Part shown: piece by piece, positions 28,018 through 37,200 of the stretch | How positions within the stretch are numbered: position 1 is the stretch's first letter | Layout: every line of letters begins with the position of its first letter | Made by a program: the position numbers and the translations under genes | Assembly (NCBI GenBank): GCA_029006155.1 | Contig: JAQXGF010000013.1 | Span: forward strand, 1-60,929 | Source: Lachnospiraceae bacterium | GTDB lineage: Bacteria; Bacillota; Clostridia; Lachnospirales; Lachnospiraceae | Reading direction: 5' to 3' | DNA: 60,929 nt | The notes under the pieces: generated by a model | What the model was told of the DNA's origin: nothing | Seen by the model: the letters and a program-made list of their open reading frames with translations, nothing else | Databases searched by the model: none

Positions 28018-28812
28018 TCATCCTTCAGCGCCACTCGCCGCATCTGCCTGTGCATCGTCCCCTTCCAGCGGGATCGTCGGAATGTCGTCCGCGGTATCAC
28101 CACCAGAATGATCCGCTGCACTGTCTGCGGAATCATCGGCAGCTGCACGGTCTGATCCCGTAGCCGCATCTGTCGTCCCGGCATCCGGAGTCGCGGCTGC
28201 GGATGTCTGGGCAGTCGTCTGGGGCGTCGATGCCGCATCTGCTGCCGGTGTCGATGCCGCCGCGTTTGTCTGAGCCGTCGTCTGCGCATTTGTCTGGCCG
28301 GTCGTCTGCGTACCGTTCTGTCCGGCCATGCGCTGATTCCCGGTCTCCTTCAGCCCGTTTCCAAGTACCACTTCATAAATAATCGCCGCCACGAGCAGCA
28401 CCGCTAAAATCCCGAACACGCTCCAAAGGGCGCGAAGCTTCCGGTCGGAAGCAAAATCCGTCCGGCGCATCTCTTCCGGCAGCTCCTCCCGGTCGCGGAC
28501 TGCCCCCTGATATCCCGCTCCCGGCACATAGCGACGTGGTGCCTGTTCTGTACGTACACGATTTTCTGTACGTACACGATTTTCCGTACCTGCCCGGTCT
28601 GCGTTTTCCATCTGTACATCATCCAATCGCTCCGGCATCCTTCTGCCCGGTCTTGCCACGGGCTCTCCATACCCCATTCTTCTTTGCACCCCGGCGGCAT
28701 GGTTCCGCTGCCTTTCTGCGCCTGTAGGGGACATCCCCGGTCGGCCGGTACGTCTCCTTGGCGGCTGTCCTTCTCCGTAAATCGTCGGTCTTCCCTTTTG
28801 CATCTCACTCAT
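28018..28812 (-). CDS. Single-pass membrane protein, low complexity, function unknown
   Basis: 264 residues. The N-terminal 120 residues are arginine- and glycine-rich with a short tandem repeat (TENRVR twice). One membrane segment follows (about 127-148, SVFGILAVLLVAAIIYEVVL). The outer 110 residues are almost only T, A, Q, S, D and G, ending acidic. No recognised domain. It shares a general plan with its downstream neighbour (basic cytosolic head, one membrane pass, disordered outer stalk) and is probably cotranscribed with it. Not recognised by family; any role in the envelope is inferred from topology. Confidence 0.75.
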   Translation of the reverse strand: MSEMQKGRPTIYGEGQPPRRRTGRPGMSPTGAERQRNHAAGVQRRMGYGEPVARPGRRMPERLDDVQMENADRAGTENRVRTENRVRTEQAPRRYVPGAGYQGAVRDREELPEEMRRTDFASDRKLRALWSVFGILAVLLVAAIIYEVVLGNGLKETGNQRMAGQNGTQTTGQTNAQTTAQTNAAASTPAADAASTPQTTAQTSAAATPDAGTTDAATGSDRAAADDSADSAADHSGGDTADDIPTIPLEGDDAQADAASGAEG

Positions 28813-28883
28813 AACTGCTCCTGTATTCTATGATCTGTTTTCCTTTTTTTCTGACCCTTTTCGTCAAAAAGGGACTCTTATTT

Positions 28884-28912
28884 AGGATAGTTGATCCTTT
28901 CTGGTTTGTCAA
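28884..28912 (-). promoter_or_regulatory. Promoter for the membrane protein-deacetylase pair
   Basis: Minus-strand TTGACA (28907-28912), 17 bases, TATCCT (28884-28889), about 70 bases before the ATG at 28812. The -35 is perfect and the -10 differs at two positions. Confidence 0.75.
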
Positions 28913-28957
28913 TCTCGCCCGGTTTTCCATTTCTTAAGATATCATTATTTTTCCGGC

Positions 28958-28986
28958 TTTACTAAAATTGTTCCCGATGTTATACT
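28958..28986 (+). promoter_or_regulatory. Promoter for the radical SAM gene
   Basis: TTTACT (28958-28963), 17 bases, TATACT (28981-28986), about 48 bases before the ATG at 29035. It is divergent from the promoter at 28884-28912. Confidence 0.65.
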
Positions 28987-29034
28987 TTTTATTATGCATC
29001 GACATTATCAAACAGTTAGAAAAGAGGCGGGGAC

Positions 29035-29982
29035 ATGCGTTGGGGAGAGAAGCCATATCATTCTCTGGACTATGAAATGAAACAGCGTTTCGGCGAAAAA
29101 GTATACCGGCTCTCCTTAAATGGCGGCATGACCTGTCCGAACCGGGACGGAACTGTGGGGACTGGCGGCTGCATTTTCTGCAGCGCAGGCGGCTCCGGCG
29201 ATTTTGCAGCACCGGCGATCCTTCCGATTCCCGAACAGCTCCGTATGCAAAAGGAACTGATTGCCAAAAAGCGTCCGGTTCATAAATACATCGCCTATTT
29301 TCAGGCGTACACGAATACCTATGCCCCGGTAGCATATCTGGAACGTATTTTTCTGGAAGCCATATCCGATCCGGAAGTGGTCGTACTTTCCATTGCCACG
29401 CGTCCGGACTGCCTTGGTGACGAGGTACTCGCGCTGCTTTACCGTCTGAACCAGATCAAACCAGTCTGGGTCGAGCTCGGACTGCAGACGATCCACGAGG
29501 AGAGTGCCCGCTTTATCCGGCGCGGCTACCCGCTCTCCTGTTTTGATACCGCGGTCGCACGTCTGCGGGCGATCGGCATTGAGGTCATCGTACATGTCAT
29601 TCTGGGGCTTCCAGGAGAGGATCACGATGCAATGCTGCAGACCTGCGATTACCTGAATACGTGTGACATCCAGGGCATCAAGCTTCAGCTGCTCCACATT
29701 TTGGAACATACGGATCTCGCCACCTATTATCGGGAGGTCGGCTTTCCGGTCATGACGAAGGATGCATACATTGCGCTTCTGATCGACTGCATGGAGCATC
29801 TCTCGCCGGAGATCGTCATCCATCGCCTGACCGGCGACGGACCTGGCGCACTTCTGATCGCACCGCTCTGGAGCCAGTCCAAACGCGCGGTGCTAAACGG
29901 ACTGCACGCCGAGCTGAAGCGTCGCGATACATGGCAGGGACGTCTTTTTGGCTCTTCCTGTCACGATTTCGTAGCGCCATAA
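29035..29982 (+). CDS. TIGR01212-family radical SAM protein (YhcC-like)
   Basis: 315 residues, usual family length. The iron-sulfur/SAM site has the unusual wide cysteine spacing of this family: CPNRDGTVGTGGCIFC. Start MRWGEKPYHSLDYEMKQRFG, the middle VWVELGLQTIHEESARFIRRG and LPGEDHDAML are also family hallmarks. Cytosolic [4Fe-4S] enzyme of unknown substrate. ATG at 29035 behind GAGGCGGGG. It and the DUF4364 gene face the SleB-type hydrolase and share a bidirectional terminator with it. Confidence 0.93.
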   Translation: MRWGEKPYHSLDYEMKQRFGEKVYRLSLNGGMTCPNRDGTVGTGGCIFCSAGGSGDFAAPAILPIPEQLRMQKELIAKKRPVHKYIAYFQAYTNTYAPVAYLERIFLEAISDPEVVVLSIATRPDCLGDEVLALLYRLNQIKPVWVELGLQTIHEESARFIRRGYPLSCFDTAVARLRAIGIEVIVHVILGLPGEDHDAMLQTCDYLNTCDIQGIKLQLLHILEHTDLATYYREVGFPVMTKDAYIALLIDCMEHLSPEIVIHRLTGDGPGALLIAPLWSQSKRAVLNGLHAELKRRDTWQGRLFGSSCHDFVAP

Positions 29983-30030
29983 GCATCTGTGACATACCAT
30001 CGTCAATTTTATTTTACTCAGGAGGACTTT

Positions 30031-30543
30031 ATGTCGGAACCTATTACGCTTTACAAACTGATCGTTCTTTATATGCTGCATAAGGTGGACTTTCCCCTTA
30101 CCACCTCGCAGATCTCTTCCTTTATTCTGGATCGGGACTACACTTCGTTTTTCACACTGCAGTCCGTGCTCTCGGAGCTCTCTGAGACCGGCATGATCCG
30201 TCTCGAAAAGATCCGCAACACCTCCTATTATACGATCACCGACTCCGGACAGGACGCCCTGCACTACTTTCAGGGACGGATCTCTGCGGATATCCGGGAA
30301 GACATCGACCGCTATATGCAGGAAAATAAAATTCAGCTGCGCGACGAAGTATCGATCATCTCCAACTACTACCGCAACACCGCCGATGAATTTTCCGTAC
30401 ACTGTATTGTAAAAGAAAAATATGCCAACCCGATCGACCTGACCATCACAGTCCCGGACGAGGCACAGGCCAAAGCGGTGTGCAACAACTGGCGAAAAAA
30501 ATGCCAGGAAATCTATGAATTTGTCATGAAGGAGCTGCTGTAG
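30031..30543 (+). CDS. DUF4364 family protein, winged-helix-like
   Basis: 170 residues. AGGAGG eight bases before the ATG at 30031 fixes the start; an open frame from 29989 lacks support. The N-terminal 75 residues have winged-helix character (LYKLIVLYMLHKVDFPLTTSQISSF), resembling PadR-type DNA-binding folds. The family is common in Clostridia and has no settled function; a regulatory role is inferred. It is 48 bases after the radical SAM gene and probably cotranscribed. Confidence 0.88.
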   Translation: MSEPITLYKLIVLYMLHKVDFPLTTSQISSFILDRDYTSFFTLQSVLSELSETGMIRLEKIRNTSYYTITDSGQDALHYFQGRISADIREDIDRYMQENKIQLRDEVSIISNYYRNTADEFSVHCIVKEKYANPIDLTITVPDEAQAKAVCNNWRKKCQEIYEFVMKELL

Positions 30544-30554
30544 CCTGCAGCTTT

Positions 30555-30647
30555 GCTGCAGGGCCTCTACTGACAGGGCCTAGCTTCGCTCCTTGTAAGA
30601 TCATAAGGAACTATGTCATGAACGCAGTCGCTTCGCGATCTGCGTTC
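30555..30647. repeat. Dispersed repeat unit and hairpin after the DUF4364 gene
   Basis: 30570-30590 repeats exactly, over 21 bases, a unit at 21679-21699; similarity with small changes extends left to 30555 (GCTGCAGGGC) and to a third copy near 7392. A separate hairpin, GAACGCAG at 30620-30627 pairing with CTGCGTTC at 30640-30647, lies between it and the terminator. Confidence 0.7.
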
Positions 30648-30695
30648 AAAAAAACGCCGCAGCGCAGTCTGTTTTCTGCGCCACGGCGTTTTTCT
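30648..30695. terminator. Bidirectional terminator between convergent genes
   Basis: Arms AACGCCG-ca-GCGCAG and CTGCGC-ca-CGGCGTT (30653-30690) around an 8-base loop, with A6 on the left and T-rich sequence on the right. It serves the DUF4364 gene on plus and the hydrolase gene on minus. Confidence 0.9.
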
Positions 30696-30718
30696 GGTAT
30701 TGTCTGTAATGCGTGTCA

Positions 30719-32080
30719 TTAATAGAACTGGTGAGCTCCGATCTTCGTTCCCTTTCCGGAACCGGTATTGAAGTAGAGGGCACTTCCTACCGGATTCTCT
30801 CCGTTCATCGCTGCGACTGCCGCATCATAGCAGGTGCTGGGGACACCATTTGCAAGTGCGCTGGCAAGTACGCCGCTGGAAGCCGGAGTAAACTGACCAC
30901 TCTGATAAATTACTTCACTGATCGAATTCGGGAAGGACGGGCTGTAAACGCGGTTCATAACGACCGCACCAACGGCTACCATTCCTTCGTAGCTCTGATT
31001 ACCTGCCTCGCAGTAAATGATCGCTGCGAGCAGAGATACATCATCAGAACTGGTAGAAGCCGCTTCCGTCTGCGGTGCTTCTGTCTGAGGAGCCTCCGTC
31101 TGTGGAGCTTCCGTCTCTACATAAGCATCGGTCTGCGGAGCTTCCGTCTCCGTGTAAGAGGAATCATAATCGGAACCACTTACATTTCCGTTTGCATCGT
31201 AGTAAGTATCGGAATCCGCATCGTAATAACCGCCATCGGTATTGTCCGCAGTCGTATCATCATAAGAAGTGTCATCCGAATAATCATAACTTGGAGCTTC
31301 TGTCTCAGTATAATCATAGCTCGGCTCGGTCTCCGTGTACGTCGGCTCACTGTAGTCGTAGCTCGGAGCCTCCGTCTCACTGTAAGACGGCTCGCTGTAA
31401 TCATAAGACGGCTCCGTCTCGGTATAGGTCGGCTCCGCAGATGTCTCTTCAGAAGAAGCATCATCTGCCGGTACTGCCGTTCCTTCATATACATCATCCT
31501 TGGATACTGCCGTATCCAGAATCAGTACGCGGGAAACATCCTCGCTCGATACACAGGCTGTATCGTCTGCACAGTTCTGAACCGTCAGCCATTTTCCATC
31601 CTCTGCCACGAGCGGGTAATAGGTACCGTTGTCGATCGTAGCCATTGCCTCGGATGTACTGTTCTCAGACGCATAGAGGTTGACACCATCCCATGTCGTC
31701 TTTACGCCTTCCAGACCATAATGGTCTGCCAGGCCGATTACATCACGTCCATATAAAAGATACTCGTTCTTTACGAATCCAGTCACGCCGCCGGAGCTGA
31801 TCTCCGTCCACTCATCACCCTTATCGATGACCCAGGCTGCGCCACCCTGATACAGATATCCGATAATCTCGCTGTTCTCATCTGCTGCCGCACGGATATT
31901 GACTCCTGTGCTGACTGCATCATCATTTGTCATTGCCAGCTCGTCCCATGCATTCTCCTGCAAATACGGAATCGTAATCCTGTCCGAGTCCTCAGCTGCC
32001 ATCGCTGCCGTACCTGCCATTGCAGAAAAACCAATGACGGAAAATGTACATAAAACAGCGCGTGCATTTCTTTTTTTCAT
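30719..32080 (-). CDS. Secreted SleB-type cell wall hydrolase with SH3 domains
   Basis: 453 residues. A signal peptide spans about 1-28 (cleavage near AMA-AED). Two SH3-like segments follow: STGVNIRAAADENSEIIGYL (about 57-105) and a weaker one near 125-180. Residues about 200-340 are a repetitive linker of SYDYSEPTYTETE and ETEAPQ units, rich in Tyr, Glu and Thr. The C-terminal Hydrolase_2 domain begins LLAAIIYCEAGNQSYEGMVAVG, with the catalytic glutamate in YCEAG, and includes VMNRV. It cuts peptidoglycan outside the cell, probably in growth or germination-related remodelling. ATG 32080 follows GAGGAGGAG. Confidence 0.93.
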   Translation of the reverse strand: MKKRNARAVLCTFSVIGFSAMAGTAAMAAEDSDRITIPYLQENAWDELAMTNDDAVSTGVNIRAAADENSEIIGYLYQGGAAWVIDKGDEWTEISSGGVTGFVKNEYLLYGRDVIGLADHYGLEGVKTTWDGVNLYASENSTSEAMATIDNGTYYPLVAEDGKWLTVQNCADDTACVSSEDVSRVLILDTAVSKDDVYEGTAVPADDASSEETSAEPTYTETEPSYDYSEPSYSETEAPSYDYSEPTYTETEPSYDYTETEAPSYDYSDDTSYDDTTADNTDGGYYDADSDTYYDANGNVSGSDYDSSYTETEAPQTDAYVETEAPQTEAPQTEAPQTEAASTSSDDVSLLAAIIYCEAGNQSYEGMVAVGAVVMNRVYSPSFPNSISEVIYQSGQFTPASSGVLASALANGVPSTCYDAAVAAMNGENPVGSALYFNTGSGKGTKIGAHQFY

Positions 32081-32160
32081 TACTTAATCTCCTCCTCGGA
32101 AAGTCTTTTTAACATTTCCTTTAAAATTGTTACGTATTTGTTAAGCCATGTTACGAGCAT

Positions 32161-32189
32161 ATTCTATAATGTTTTCTTAAGTTTGTCAA
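32161..32189 (-). promoter_or_regulatory. Promoter of the SleB-type hydrolase
   Basis: Minus-strand TTGACA (32184-32189), exactly 17 bases, TAGAAT (32161-32166). This gives a leader of about 75 bases before the ATG at 32080. Confidence 0.85.
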
Positions 32190-32196
32190 GAAATAT

Positions 32197-33030
32197 TTAA
32201 AATGCGCTGTTCCTGTGACCATTTTTGTGACCACTCCTGCGCTGCCGGTTGGCCTCATACATCAGGATCGCGGAGGCTATTGCCGCATTCAACGACTCCA
32301 CCTTTCCGCACATCGGAATCCGGATATAGCAGTCCGCCAGATCCGCAGTCTCATCGGAAAGTCCACGGCTCTCGTTTCCGATCAGAAAGCCGGTCGGCTG
32401 CCGGTAATCCTGCCGGTCATGGCTGTCCTCCCCTTTTAAATGCGCCGCATACCAGCGGATGCCGTACCCTTTCAGCTCCTGAATCGCCGCATGGAAATCG
32501 TCTGCCACGAAAAACGGCATCCGATAGATCGATCCCATCGTCGACCGGATCACCTTCGGATTGTACAGATCCACACAACCGGAAGAGAGCAGGATTCCGG
32601 TCACGCCGGCTCCCTCTGCCGTCCGCAGCACCGTCCCTAAATTGCCCGGATCCTGCAGATTTTCAAGTGCCATGATCAGCGGTTCATTTCCACTCTCCTT
32701 CTCCGGCATCAGATCCTTCAGCGTATAGTGCGACTGCCGCACCAGGCAGAGGATGCCCTGTGGGGTTTTCGTATCCGACACACTCTCAAATACCCGGTCT
32801 GCCAGCAGTGTCGTCGTCTTTTCTCTTCCTTTAAAGAGCTCCGGCTGTCTCTGAAAAAAGCTCTCCGACACGTAGCTGTGCACGAGCCGCTCCGATGGCA
32901 CCTCCTGGTACATCTTGATCCCCTCTACCGTAAAGACATCCTCGTCTTTGCGCAAACGCGCCTTTTTCTGCAGCTGAATGAGCTGCCGCACCTGCGGATT
33001 CGAGGTACTTGTAATTTTTTCCATTCCCAT
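32197..33030 (-). CDS. TrmH/SpoU family RNA 2'-O-methyltransferase
   Basis: 277 residues. An N-terminal substrate-binding domain (ITSTSNPQVRQLIQLQKKARLR ... FTVEGIKM) precedes the SPOUT trefoil-knot domain with its three motifs: NLQDPGNLGTVLRTAEGAG (motif 1 with the catalytic arginine), FLIGNESRGLSDE (motif 2) and IPMCGKVESLNAAIASAI (motif 3). It methylates a ribose in tRNA or rRNA using SAM. Site not predictable; members close to 23S rRNA methylase RlmB-like proteins are likely. ATG 33030 follows AAAGGAT. Confidence 0.92.
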   Translation of the reverse strand: MGMEKITSTSNPQVRQLIQLQKKARLRKDEDVFTVEGIKMYQEVPSERLVHSYVSESFFQRQPELFKGREKTTTLLADRVFESVSDTKTPQGILCLVRQSHYTLKDLMPEKESGNEPLIMALENLQDPGNLGTVLRTAEGAGVTGILLSSGCVDLYNPKVIRSTMGSIYRMPFFVADDFHAAIQELKGYGIRWYAAHLKGEDSHDRQDYRQPTGFLIGNESRGLSDETADLADCYIRIPMCGKVESLNAAIASAILMYEANRQRRSGHKNGHRNSAF

Positions 33031-33092
33031 TTCGTATCCTTTCCCAAACTTCTTATCCTCTATACTTGCATTCTATTCTATGTTTTCTTTTT

Positions 33093-33133
33093 CAAAAAAT
33101 CAGGCAGGATGCAAAGCCTGATCATCCTGCCTG
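33093..33133 (-). terminator. Rho-independent terminator of the pfkA operon
   Basis: Minus-strand hairpin with 11-base arms CAGGCAGGATG (from 33133) and CATCCTGCCTG (to 33101), then ATTTTTT. It lies 30 bases after the pfkA stop. Confidence 0.93.
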
Positions 33134-33163
33134 TTATCATACTATTCGTTTTGCCTGACTCGG

Positions 33164-34138
33164 TTAGATCGTCATCGCCTTCGCGACTCGCACGACATAC
33201 TCCGGCAGGCTCTTCTGCATCGCCAGCGCCTCGTCGATGTCATAGTCCACATACTTTCCATCGCGATATGCGACCACGCGGTTCGTCTTGCCCTCTGCGA
33301 GCAGGTCTGCCGCATACGCACCCATCACAGATGCATAGACACGATCCCGGCACGTCGGGCTTCCGCCACGCTGCATGTGTCCGAGGATCGTCGCACGTGT
33401 CTCCACGCCGGTCGCCGCCTCGATTCTGCGCGCCATACTGGTCGAATGTCCGATACCCTCCGCGTTGATGATGATATGATGCTTTTTCCCGCGCTTACGG
33501 TTGTTGATAATGTTGTTGATCAGCACCTGCTCATCGTAATCGTACATCTCCGGAAGCAGGATGTCCTCTGCTCCATTGGCAATGCCGCACCACAGCGCGA
33601 TGTAGCCGGCATTTCTTCCCATTACCTCAATGATACTGCATCGTTCATGAGAAGTGGAGGTATCGCGTACTTTATCGATCGCTTCCATCGCCGTATTCAC
33701 CGCCGTGTCAAAGCCGATCGTGTAATCGGTGCAGGCAATGTCCAGATCGATCGTACCCGGGACACCGATCGTATTGATCCCACGTGCAGCCAGCTTCTGT
33801 GCACCCGCGAAGGAGCCGTCGCCGCCGATGACGACCAGGCCGTCGATGCCGTGCTTCCGGCAGATCTCTGCTGCCTGATCCTGCCCTTCCTCTGTGCGGA
33901 ATGCCGAACAGCGGGCCGTGTACAGAATCGTACCACCTCTGGAGATCGTATCTGATACTGATCTCGCATCCATATCGATAATCTCTTCATTTAACAGGCC
34001 CTTATAGCCCTGATTAATTCCTTTTACCTTCAGCCCCTGAGACAGCGCCTTACGGACTACGGCACGAATCGCCGCATTCATTCCTGGCGCATCCCCGCCG
34101 CTTGTCAGCACGCCGATGGTCTTAACTTCCTTTGCCAT
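33164..34138 (-). CDS. pfkA: ATP-dependent 6-phosphofructokinase
   Basis: Glycolytic enzyme phosphorylating fructose 6-phosphate, 324 residues, usual length. ATP site GVLTSGGDAPGMNAAIRA; GGDGSFAGAQKL holds the G-G-D-G-S nucleotide motif of ATP users; catalytic IDLDIACTDYTIGFDTA; effector and substrate segments VMGRNAGYIALWCGIA and LGHMQRGGSPTCRDRV. AGGAGG precedes the ATG. It is the last gene of an operon after dnaE, an order also seen in other Clostridia. Confidence 0.98.
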   Translation of the reverse strand: MAKEVKTIGVLTSGGDAPGMNAAIRAVVRKALSQGLKVKGINQGYKGLLNEEIIDMDARSVSDTISRGGTILYTARCSAFRTEEGQDQAAEICRKHGIDGLVVIGGDGSFAGAQKLAARGINTIGVPGTIDLDIACTDYTIGFDTAVNTAMEAIDKVRDTSTSHERCSIIEVMGRNAGYIALWCGIANGAEDILLPEMYDYDEQVLINNIINNRKRGKKHHIIINAEGIGHSTSMARRIEAATGVETRATILGHMQRGGSPTCRDRVYASVMGAYAADLLAEGKTNRVVAYRDGKYVDYDIDEALAMQKSLPEYVVRVAKAMTI

Positions 34139-34206
34139 ACTGTACCTCCTGCCAAATCCGTTTTTCTCATTCTAATCCTTTTTGCCCCGTTTGTAAAGAA
34201 ACAGTC

Positions 34207-37200
34207 CTAGATTTTCTTTTGCGTCAGACGCACATTGTCTGCTCCGAACGCCTCTGAAAGCGCACCGAGCAGGGCTTCATCTGCCCGCACGGTCCAGTTA
34301 TCCCCGAGTCTGCGCACGGAACGCCCGTCGCGCACATAGAGCACGACATAGTCCTTTCCGTCTGAATCTCTGAGCAGGTCAAACAGCTGCTTCTCTTTTA
34401 CACGATAGTCCTCCATATCCGCAAACTGAATCCACAGCTCCTGCGGCACTTCGTCAAACCGGAATATTTTTTCACAGATCAGGCGGCTCGCCTGGTCGTC
34501 CTCGCTGCTGATGCGGCCACGGATAAACACACGCTCGTCCTCATTGAGATACTGCTGATTTTTTTCATAGTCCTTCGGAAACACGACGACTTCGACTGTA
34601 CCGACCAGATCCTCGACCGTCAGATACGCCATCGTCTTGTTGTTCTTCGTGTATTTGACGCGCTTCTCTGTGAGGATGCCTCCGATCACGGCCCGGTTGC
34701 CATCTGCCACTTTGGAATGTCCAGTCTCCTCGTCCAGTGCAAAGTCTGACGTCACATTTGTGATCACATGCTTCCAGAGCGCCTCATATTTTTCCAGCGG
34801 ATGCCCGCTGACGTAAATGCCCAGCACCTCTTTTTCAAAGGCCAGAAGCTGCTCTTTCTCGTACTCCCCGACATTCGGCAGCTGAATTTCATACTCACGC
34901 TTATCCTCCTCGCCCATCAGGTCGAAGAGCGACATCTGCCCGGTCATGCTGCTCTTTTTTTCGTGCGCAATGCGATCCACAATGTCCGCATAGATCATCA
35001 TGAACTGCTTTCTCGTCCCTCCAAGACCGTCAAATGCTCCGGATTTGATGAAATTCTCAATCGTCCGCTTATTCGTCTCTTTCCCGGTCAGCCGTTCAAT
35101 AAAATCTTTCAGGCTGCGGTATGGGCCACCTAAGGTCCGTTCCTCCACGACTGCATCGATGACCGGGCGCCCGATGCTCTTGATCGCCGACAGGCCGTAG
35201 CGAATATTTTTCCCGTCTACGGTAAAGCCCGCCTCTCCGACATTGATATCCGGCGGAAGGATCTGAATCCCCATCTGCCGGCAGGTCAGGATATACTCCG
35301 CCACTTTCGGCGGGTTGTCGATCACGGACGTCATCAGCGCCGCCATGAACTCTACCGGATAATAATATTTCAGATATGCCGTCTGGTAGGCCACGAGTGC
35401 ATACGCCGCCGCATGTGACTTATTAAACGCATATTTGGCGAAATCCGTCATATCATCATAAATTTTGTTCGCGGTCTTCTCATCAATGCCGTTTGCAATA
35501 CAGCCCGGAACGCCTTCCTCTGCATTTCCATAGACAAAGTTCTGGCGCTCCTTTGCCATGACTGCCGCTTTCTTTTTCGACATGGCACGGCGCACGAGGT
35601 CGCTTCGTCCCAGGGTATAGCCACCCAGATCCCGCACGATCTGCATGACCTGCTCCGGATAGACGATACATCCGTACGTCGGCTCCAGAATGTGCTGCAG
35701 CTGCGGACAGTCATACGTGATCGTCTCCGGATTATTTTTCCCGCGGATGTATTGCGGGATAAAGTCCATCGGGCCCGGACGGTACAGGGAAATACCGGCG
35801 ATGATGTCCTCAAGGCTCTGCGGCTTCAGTTCCTTCATGAAGTTCTTCATCCCGCCACTTTCAAGCTGGAACACACCCTCGGTCTTTCCGGTGCCGATCG
35901 AGTCGAGCACCGCCTTGTCGTTGTAATCGATCTTCAGCATATCCAGCTTCCGACCGGTATCTTTTGCCACGAGCCGCACCGCATTGTCGATGACCGTCAG
36001 CGTCCGAAGGCCCAGAAAGTCCATTTTTAAAAGTCCGAGTTCTTCCAGCGTCGTCATCGTAAACTGCGTCACGATCGTCCCATCCGCCGCTCTTGAGAGC
36101 GGGACATATTCGTCCACTTCCTTCTGGCTGATGACAACCCCCGCCGCATGCATCGATGTGTGGCGCGGCAGGCCCTCCAGACGACGGGACATATTGATGA
36201 GCTCTTTTATTTTCTCATCTGTATCATACAGCGTTTTCAGCTCATGATTCATCTCAAGTGCCTTATCGATCGTGATGTTCAGCTCCTGCGGAATCATCTT
36301 TGCGATCGAATCGCAGAGTGCATACGGGAGATCCATGACACGCCCGACATCGCGGATGACACCGCGCGCCGCCATCGTACCAAAGGTGACGATCTGTGCC
36401 ACACAGTCCTTGCCATATTTCCGCACGACATAGTCAATGACCTCCTGCCTGCGCTCGAAGCAGAAGTCCACATCGATATCCGGCATGGACACACGCTCCG
36501 GGTTCAGGAAACGCTCAAAGAGCAGATTGTACCGGATCGGGTCCAGCTGCGTGATGCCAAGCGTATAAGAGACGATGCTTCCGGCTGCCGAGCCACGTCC
36601 CGGTCCTACCGGAATGCCATGGTCTCTGGAATAGCGGATAAAATCCCACACAATCAGAAAGTAATCGACATAGCCCATCCTCTGAATCGTCGAGAGTTCA
36701 TACTCCAGACGGGGCTTCAGCTCCTCAGCCCGGTCGCCATAGCGCTCATCCAATCCCTCATAGCAGAGCTTGTTCAGATATTCCCATGAGGTGTACGGGG
36801 CTGGCACATCAAAACGTGGCAGCTTCGTCACACCAAATTCGATCTCCACATGGCAGCGTTCCGCGATCCTGTGCGTATTCTCAAGCGCCTGAGGCGCATA
36901 GGGGAACAGCGCTGCCATCTGCTCCGGCGATTTTACAAAATACTGCCCGCCCTCATAGCGCATGCGGTTCTCATCCGTCAGCTTCTTGCCGGTCTGGATA
37001 CACAGCAGGATGTCATGTGCCGCCACATCGTCCTCATACGTATAATGGACATCGTTGGTCGCCACCAGCGGGATATCCAGCTCCTCACTCATCCGAAGCA
37101 GCTGCTGATTGACGAGCTTCTGATCCGGGATCCCGTGATCCTGAAGCTCCAGAAAATAATTGTTTTTTCCGAAAATTTCCTGATATTCCAGCGCGGTCTG

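Noticed and set aside
26496..28289. Longer 597-codon reading of the deacetylase gene
   Set aside because: The first 111 codons are arginine-rich noise that overlaps the upstream gene in another frame; ATG 27956 has a clear ribosome binding site.
36250..36800. Plus-strand frame in dnaE region as separate gene
   Set aside because: Antisense to conserved polymerase sequence.
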